Assembly (NCBI GenBank): GCA_023424355.1
Contig: JAFAEA010000109.1
Coordinates: forward strand, 1 to 9,618
From: Chloroflexota bacterium
Lineage (GTDB): Bacteria > Chloroflexota > Chloroflexia > Thermomicrobiales > UBA6265
Direction of reading: 5' to 3'
DNA: 9,618 nucleotides
Shown here: positions 5,508 to 9,618 of the stretch, one piece after another
Layout of the letters: the number at the start of each line of letters is the position of its first letter
Numbering within the stretch: the first letter of the stretch is position 1
Position numbers and translations under genes: made by a program
Notes under the pieces: model-generated
Told to the model about the DNA's origin: nothing
The model's database searches: none
Seen by the model: the letters and a program-made list of their open reading frames with translations, nothing else

Positions 5508-6500
5508 ATGAAATTGACGCGTCGACAGTTCTCGCACGGTCTTGGCCTCGCTGCCGTTGCTTCACCGCTGGTGGGCGGTCGAGCTCTGGCGCAGACTCCT
5601 GCTGCTTCGCCGGCTGCTTCGGGGTGGTCGTTCACCGATTTCCGTGACGTCACCGTGAAGTTGGATGAGATGCCTGCTCGCGTGGTTGCGCAAACCACTT
5701 CGGCCGCATCGCTCTGGGATTTCGGAGTAGAGTGCGTCGGATTCTTTGGTCCGAACGATTACGGCACCGATTTTCAGTTCCCGCAGGTGGGCCGTATGGA
5801 TGTTCCTTCCATGACCCAGTTCGGAGATTGGGGCGAGCTCGATCTGGAAGGTCTCGTTGCCACCGAAGCCGATGTGTATGTGGATATCTTCCGTGGCGGC
5901 GAAGCGCTCTGGTATCTGGGCGATGCGGAGACCGAGGAGCGGGTCCGGCAGATCTGCCCGACCATCGGTATCGATGCCAATGGTGTGCCATTCCTGGATA
6001 CTGTCCAGGAATTCGAACGCCTCGCAGTCGCGCTCGGTGCGGAGCCGGAAGGCGATGCCATTGCCGAGAGCAAGGCAGCTCTTGCTGAAGCCGAGACGTT
6101 GTTCAAGGAATCGCTGGCCGGTAAAGAGGGCCTGAAAGTGGTGCCCATCAGCCTCAATCCGGATGGTAGCGCGGTGCTCTGGAATGGAAACTGGTTGGCC
6201 GATCTGCAGTACATGCAGGATCTTGGTATGACCACGGTGGATGTCGGTGTCGCTGACGATGTGCCCAACCTTGCCATTTCCGTAGAGCAACTGGGCGAAT
6301 ATCCGGCCGATGTGTATCTCGTGGATTCTCGCGAAAGCCTGGAAGATTACGAAGCGGTCGCTATTTGGAACACCCTTCCGGCTGTGCAGGCAGGCCAGGT
6401 GGGATGGTGGTATTCCTCGGTGTTGTACTCGTATCGCAGTCTTGCCGAGGTACTGACCCTGAACAGCGAAACGCTGGCCAAGGCTCAGCCACTCTCATAA
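5508..6500 (+). CDS. Tat-exported ABC substrate-binding protein, iron-siderophore type (FecB/FhuD-like)
   Basis: A 330-residue protein starting with a twin-arginine signal: TRRQFSHGLG (4-13), a hydrophobic core to about residue 22, and an ALA-type signal peptidase site near 26-28. A low-complexity Ala/Ser/Pro linker (29-38) follows. No lipobox cysteine is seen, so membrane anchoring is not predicted. The mature part has the class III (periplasmic-binding-like II) layout: N-lobe with ARVVAQTTSAASLWDFGV (57-74), a recognition pattern of siderophore-binding proteins; LDLEGLVATEADVYV (111-125); a long connecting helix (about 163-185); and a C-lobe ending ALAEVLTL-type near 322-327. The start has GGGAG 7 nt upstream. 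It would bind a ferric siderophore or related chelate outside the membrane and deliver it to a FecCD-type permease. No permease or ATPase is adjacent, and a strong terminator closes the gene, so it is a single-gene unit. The exact ligand is unknown. Confidence 0.85.
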   Translation: MKLTRRQFSHGLGLAAVASPLVGGRALAQTPAASPAASGWSFTDFRDVTVKLDEMPARVVAQTTSAASLWDFGVECVGFFGPNDYGTDFQFPQVGRMDVPSMTQFGDWGELDLEGLVATEADVYVDIFRGGEALWYLGDAETEERVRQICPTIGIDANGVPFLDTVQEFERLAVALGAEPEGDAIAESKAALAEAETLFKESLAGKEGLKVVPISLNPDGSAVLWNGNWLADLQYMQDLGMTTVDVGVADDVPNLAISVEQLGEYPADVYLVDSRESLEDYEAVAIWNTLPAVQAGQVGWWYSSVLYSYRSLAEVLTLNSETLAKAQPLS

Positions 6501-6505
6501 CAGGG

Positions 6506-6540
6506 CAGCGCTCCTCGACTTGTCGAGGAGCGCTGTTTTT
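6506..6540 (+). terminator. Strong intrinsic terminator after the binding-protein gene
   Basis: Thirteen-base perfect inverted arms (6506-6518 and 6523-6535, CAGCGCTCCTCGA and its complement) enclose a CTTG tetraloop. Five T residues (6536-6540) follow at once. It begins 5 nt after the TAA stop. The opposite strand has the hairpin but no T-run after it, so it should terminate mainly the rightward transcript. The converging VOC gene stops only 3 nt beyond it. Confidence 0.95.
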
Positions 6541-6543
6541 GCA

Positions 6544-7287
6544 CTAATCCTTCGTATCGCAGATACAGAATGGGTGTCCGGCCGGGTCCTTCATCACCGT
6601 GAAGCCGCGTTCCACATCTTCCTGAGTGGCGCCGAGTTCGATGGCCTTGGCCACCATCTCCTCACGACTATCCGTATGGAAATCGATGTGAATTTGCTGT
6701 CCGCGCTCCTGGGTTGGCCAAGTCGTTGGTTGATAGTCCTCAACTTGCTGTATCAGCACCATCAAACCGGAATCAGAGACCAGCGCCGGCGCCATACCGC
6801 CAACATCCTGAGGTCGAAGGTCGGCAAGCTGCCAATAGAACTTCCAGAGTTCTTCCCCGTTCGGACAATCAAACGTAATCGCCGCTAACGCGATCCAAAC
6901 TTCGGTATCCGCGTGCGGTGGCTCTGGCACATTGAAGAACGGCGTGCACATACAAAACGGATGCCCAACCGGATCCAGCATCACGGTGTATTCGGATTCA
7001 TCCGGTTGATCCTCAATCTTGGTCGCACCAACGGAAATTGCATGCTCCACTGCGGCCGGGATATTATTGGTCACCATTTCGAAGTGAACCTGCTGGCCCC
7101 GCTCCTGAGTCGGCCACGTAGGAGGCTGGTATCCCTCAACCTCCTGGAACCATATCTCCACGTCCTCGCCGGGAAGGTAGATAAAATCGCCGCGGTTATC
7201 GACGTTCAGTAGCTTCGCATAGAACTCGGCCAGTGCCACGGCATCGGGGCAATCGACCGCAATGCTATCCAGTACAAGCTTGCTCAT
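6544..7287 (-). CDS. Two-domain VOC superfamily (glyoxalase/bleomycin-resistance fold) protein
   Basis: The 247 residues consist of two tandem VOC domains, about 5-114 and 133-243, joined by a Pro-rich linker (NVPEPPHADTE). They share near-identical blocks: WPTQERGQQ followed by VHFEM in the first copy (59-71) and IHIDF in the second (191-203). Near each domain end they share DPVGHPFCMC (105-114) and DPAGHPFCIC (234-243). This matches the Glyoxalase_6-like branch (DPxGHPFC). VOC proteins use the paired beta-alpha-beta-beta-beta units for metal-dependent isomerase, dioxygenase or antibiotic-binding roles, or as small-molecule binders. His68 and His200 could be metal ligands, but reaction and substrate are not inferable. 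The start has AAGGGA about 8 nt upstream. It lies 98 nt after the second LLM gene on the same strand, and the two may be co-transcribed. Confidence 0.88.
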   Translation of the reverse strand: MSKLVLDSIAVDCPDAVALAEFYAKLLNVDNRGDFIYLPGEDVEIWFQEVEGYQPPTWPTQERGQQVHFEMVTNNIPAAVEHAISVGATKIEDQPDESEYTVMLDPVGHPFCMCTPFFNVPEPPHADTEVWIALAAITFDCPNGEELWKFYWQLADLRPQDVGGMAPALVSDSGLMVLIQQVEDYQPTTWPTQERGQQIHIDFHTDSREEMVAKAIELGATQEDVERGFTVMKDPAGHPFCICDTKD

Positions 7288-7385
7288 TTCGGGGGTCCCT
7301 TCTCTTCCACAGGCGCACGCTTTTGCATTGATTAGTCGCCTGCACGTTTATGCTAGAAGAGAGCCCGGCCAACACTTGTCCGCAT

Positions 7386-8276
7386 TTACCTGGCCTCGAA
7401 TCTGGCGATTTCCCTGCCGATCCACTCCACGGAAGCCGATGTTCTGGGCTCGAGGCCGATCACAAGGTGCCGGATACCAAGCTCGCGCACCCCATGGAAA
7501 TAGCGCTGCACGTCGTCCGATGATGTATCCGCAGCGAACCGCACACTGCCGGTACGGATGAGACTTTGCGGATCTCGTCCAATCGCCACGCACGCGGCAT
7601 CGAGCCGGGCGAGGAGGGGGATGTAATCGGCGGGCGATGCTTGCCAGTCGCTATTCCAGGCATCGGCATATTTCGCCACACTCTTCACCAGCCTGTCGCC
7701 ATTGGTGCCAATCAGGATGGGCGCGCCAGTTGATCTCGGACCTCGTGGCTTGTTTACGGCATCGCGAGTTTGCCAGAACGTTCCGTCGAGGCTCGACTCG
7801 CCGGTGCGCAGCAATCCGTGGATGATCTCGATGCTCTCCTCGAACCTGCTCGCCCGATGATCGTATGGATAGCCAAACTGCTCGTATTCCGGTTTTGCCC
7901 AGCCGGCACCAATACCGAGGATGAACCGACCACCGCTGATTTCGTCGATCATCTCGGTCATCTTGGCGATGAGCCCCGGATTGCGATAGCTCGCAGCGGT
8001 CACAAGTGGACCAAGCTGCACATTCGGTACGGCATTCGCGATGGCCGCCATGAGCGTCCATGCTTCCCACGTGCCAACCGTTTCACCGTTCTGCTCGTAG
8101 CTGAGGTGATCGCCAAACCAAAGTGCCTCGAATCCCACTTCGCGCGCGAGTTCCGACATCGCCACCAGATCGGCGAAGCGAGGGGTTTCGCCACCCATGG
8201 TGCCCTCGCGCACCGGCAGCATGATGCCGAAACTCATTTCACCGGCGGAATCGAACCAAACTGGGGTATGGTGCAT
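7386..8276 (-). CDS. LLM-class flavin/F420-dependent oxidoreductase (luciferase-like), copy 2
   Basis: A 296-residue luciferase-like TIM-barrel oxidoreductase, the close paralogue of the gene at 4368-5309. Long blocks are shared: PVWFDS (5-10), REVGFEALWFGDHL (45-58), DEISGGRFILGIGAGW (111-126), YDHRASRFEE (138-147) and DAVNKPRGPRSTGAPIL (172-188). It is 17 residues shorter, mainly because it lacks part of the loop that reads NLGRRPNAFEGS in copy 1, between the barrel's last strands. That loop often lines the substrate pocket, so the two copies may differ in substrate. AGAGG lies 7 nt before the ATG. The catalysed reaction is unknown; an F420H2- or FMN-dependent redox step in the cytoplasm is expected from the family. 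Downstream on the same strand is the two-domain VOC gene; upstream is a divergent DUF1345 gene only 68 bp away. Confidence 0.9.
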   Translation of the reverse strand: MHHTPVWFDSAGEMSFGIMLPVREGTMGGETPRFADLVAMSELAREVGFEALWFGDHLSYEQNGETVGTWEAWTLMAAIANAVPNVQLGPLVTAASYRNPGLIAKMTEMIDEISGGRFILGIGAGWAKPEYEQFGYPYDHRASRFEESIEIIHGLLRTGESSLDGTFWQTRDAVNKPRGPRSTGAPILIGTNGDRLVKSVAKYADAWNSDWQASPADYIPLLARLDAACVAIGRDPQSLIRTGSVRFAADTSSDDVQRYFHGVRELGIRHLVIGLEPRTSASVEWIGREIARFEAR

Positions 8277-8319
8277 GAAGTAACCTCTCGATCAAACTCA
8301 ACTACGGAATAGATGTCGG

Positions 8320-8335
8320 GTTCGCCATCGCGAAC
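8320..8335 (+). repeat. Small inverted repeat just before the DUF1345 ribosome-binding site
   Basis: GTTCGC (8320-8325) and GCGAAC (8330-8335) form a 6-bp hairpin with a CATC loop. It is followed immediately by the GGAGG Shine-Dalgarno (8336-8340) of the downstream gene. It sits in the 68-bp divergent spacer between the second LLM gene and DUF1345, so it could be an operator dyad or a leader stem. No promoter boxes stand out in the spacer. It is short enough to arise by chance. Confidence 0.4.
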
Positions 8336-8344
8336 GGAGGGTGC

Positions 8345-9022
8345 ATGACAAAGAGCCATAATCATCGTACTTCACTGGTGAGTCGACATCTGGCAATACC
8401 GCTTGAAGCGGCTCTGCTTATTTCCAGCGGAATTGGTCTGGCGTTTGGTGCCCCGGAACTGGGGCTCTGGATGCTGGTGATCTGGATGGTGATCGCCACC
8501 AGTTACATCGTGCTCGCAGTACGACGGTTGATGCTGGCGCTATCGTCCCCAGAACTCAACCAGATTCTGCTACCACAGGATGGCAGACGCATGGGCATCT
8601 GGGGCGGTGGTGTGCATGTAGATGTGATCGTTATCGGCATCGCAGCCAGTATGGGGATCGCGGCGGCGATCGTTGTCTCACAGGATGCGAGCCTGAACGC
8701 CCACCCGGTGATCGCGCGGATTGTGGCGGCGTTCAGCATTGTGCTGGCCTGGGCACTGGTGCAGATCGGTTTCGCTCGGCTGTATGGGGTGTACTTCTAT
8801 CTCAGCGAAGGAGGTGGCGGGCTGGATTTTCCCGCCACTCCCGAACCCGGGTTGATCGAGTTCACCTTCTTTGCCTTCGGTATCGGCACGGCATTTCAGA
8901 ACTCAGATGTCGAGGCCACCAATGCGCAGATGCGAATGATCATTCTGATTCATTCGATCACAGCGTTCCTGTACGGATCGGTTCTGATCGCATTCCTGGT
9001 GTCGCTAATTCCGGCCAGCTAG
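8345..9022 (+). CDS. DUF1345-family integral membrane protein
   Basis: A 225-residue protein with about six hydrophobic segments, near residues 17-35, 40-60, 91-112, 123-145, 170-186 and 198-221. The second half carries the DUF1345 signature in order: FARLYGVYFYL (143-153), GLDFP (159-163), an E-F-T-F-F-A-F-G-I-G stretch (172-181) and FQNSDVEATN (184-193). A final helix pair follows, starting near LIHSITAFLYGS. The family is a widespread group of inner-membrane proteins with no established biochemical role, so none is assigned. The ATG at 8345 has GGAGG 4 nt upstream, slightly close but acceptable. It is transcribed away from the second LLM gene and ends tail-to-tail with the ABC-2 permease gene, overlapping it by 4 nt. 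Nothing around it suggests a specific function. Confidence 0.8.
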   Translation: MTKSHNHRTSLVSRHLAIPLEAALLISSGIGLAFGAPELGLWMLVIWMVIATSYIVLAVRRLMLALSSPELNQILLPQDGRRMGIWGGGVHVDVIVIGIAASMGIAAAIVVSQDASLNAHPVIARIVAAFSIVLAWALVQIGFARLYGVYFYLSEGGGGLDFPATPEPGLIEFTFFAFGIGTAFQNSDVEATNAQMRMIILIHSITAFLYGSVLIAFLVSLIPAS

Positions 9023-9618
9023 TCGATTGGCATCCGCTTCAGTTGCCACGTTCCCAGCAACAGAGAAATCACCACAATCACAGCAATGGTGATCACCACG
9101 CGGGTGGGGTCAGCGGCGTTATCGACACTAATACGGGCATCGTCCAGAAGTTTGCTGAACATGCTGCGGCTGTAGTGACTGATGCTGAAGCTGCGGATGC
9201 CCGGCAGGAACCCGGAGAGCGCGCCCTCCCAGATGGTTACATAGAACATACCCACCAACAGGGTGCGGCGGATAACCAGGCTAAGCGCAAGGAAGATGCT
9301 GCCAAAGCCGAAGATTCCCACGGCGCTTCCGGCCAACATCGGCCAAACCAGATCCTTCATCGCATCGATATTGCCCCAGGAGAGCACAGCCCAAACGATA
9401 GCAATGCTGCCCCAAACAACCGGGATGGCTACCAGGATCACCGCCAGCAGCTTCTCGAACATGATGCGGAAGCGGCTGATCGGCTTCAGCACCAGAATGT
9501 ACAAGGTTTTGTCATCGATCTCGTCACCGAACGCGGCCGAGGCCAACACCAATACCGAAATCGGCATCAGCAGGGTCACGTACATCGTCAGGAAGATGGT
9601 GTTGGACATGAGTCCGCG
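9019..9618 (-). CDS. ABC-2 type transporter permease, C-terminal part (partial, runs off window)
   Basis: The 199 visible codons remain open to base 9618, and the family is usually about 250-280 residues, so the N-terminal part including the first membrane helix is outside the window. The Met codon at 9609 is internal: the frame continues through three more codons to the edge, and the residues after it are already mid-protein. Counting from that Met, the core pattern is a helix at about 4-24, then the cytoplasmic coupling region with FGDEIDDKTLYILVLKPISR (27-46). Four more helices follow, at about 53-74, 88-110, 117-135 and 170-188. DDKTLYxLLxxPxxR-type loops are typical of ABC-2 exporters of the NatB/CcmB-like class, which pump out drugs, lipids or other compounds with a separate ATPase. 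That ATPase is probably just beyond the right edge. Substrate unknown. Confidence 0.82.
   Translation of the reverse strand, partial: RGLMSNTIFLTMYVTLLMPISVLVLASAAFGDEIDDKTLYILVLKPISRFRIMFEKLLAVILVAIPVVWGSIAIVWAVLSWGNIDAMKDLVWPMLAGSAVGIFGFGSIFLALSLVIRRTLLVGMFYVTIWEGALSGFLPGIRSFSISHYSRSMFSKLLDDARISVDNAADPTRVVITIAVIVVISLLLGTWQLKRMPID

Noticed and set aside
5562..6290. Minus-strand open frame of 242 codons within the siderophore-type binding protein gene
   Set aside because: Antisense shadow of a clear Tat-exported binding protein; composition is rich in His/Arg and lacks any domain pattern.
1..9618. Mobile element, phage, CRISPR or defence system
   Set aside because: No transposase, integrase, direct-repeat array, tRNA-adjacent junction or abrupt composition change was seen; all genes are of ordinary chromosomal families.

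Overview
The window is an ordinary-looking piece of a moderately GC-rich bacterial chromosome. It most resembles Chloroflexota, in particular Thermomicrobia/Sphaerobacter-like lineages. That placement is an inference from three things: an Ala/Ser/Pro linker (QTPAASPAAS) right after a Tat signal, two luciferase-like (LLM, probably F420-type) oxidoreductases, and a DppB/DppC permease pair. There is no rRNA, tRNA, CRISPR array, insertion sequence or phage gene. Eleven protein genes are supported; two of them run off the window edges.

Left part, all on the minus strand. A three-gene cluster reads LLM oxidoreductase (start 5309), ROK sugar kinase (start 4351), AlkD-like DNA alkylation repair protein (GTG start 3342), with gaps of 16 and 19 nt. 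Next is a peptide/nickel-type ABC permease pair, dppB-like (GTG start 2560) and dppC-like. It has its own good promoter (TTTACA-18-TAGAAT) and a leader hairpin that abuts the Shine-Dalgarno sequence. No binding protein or ATPase for this transporter is present. After it comes a MerR-family regulator with a textbook MerR promoter (19-bp spacer, 16-bp perfect palindrome). The regulator overlaps by 83 nt a small membrane-protein gene that leaves the window at base 1.

Middle. A 198-bp divergent region (5310-5507) separates the LLM cluster from a plus-strand, Tat-exported, siderophore-type ABC binding protein. That gene is alone and closed by a strong intrinsic terminator (6506-6540). Converging on it from the right are a two-domain VOC (glyoxalase-fold) protein and, upstream of that, a second LLM oxidoreductase clearly paralogous to the first.

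Right part. A DUF1345-family membrane protein is transcribed divergently from the second LLM gene. It meets tail-to-tail with an ABC-2 type permease fragment entering from the right edge; their stop codons overlap in a CTAG.

I see no convincing new multi-gene system. The best leads are local: the merR/membrane-protein overlap under a MerR-type promoter, the dppB leader hairpin, the orphan transporter parts, and the LLM-ROK-AlkD gene combination. Several ORF-track starts were moved downstream on Shine-Dalgarno and family-alignment grounds.
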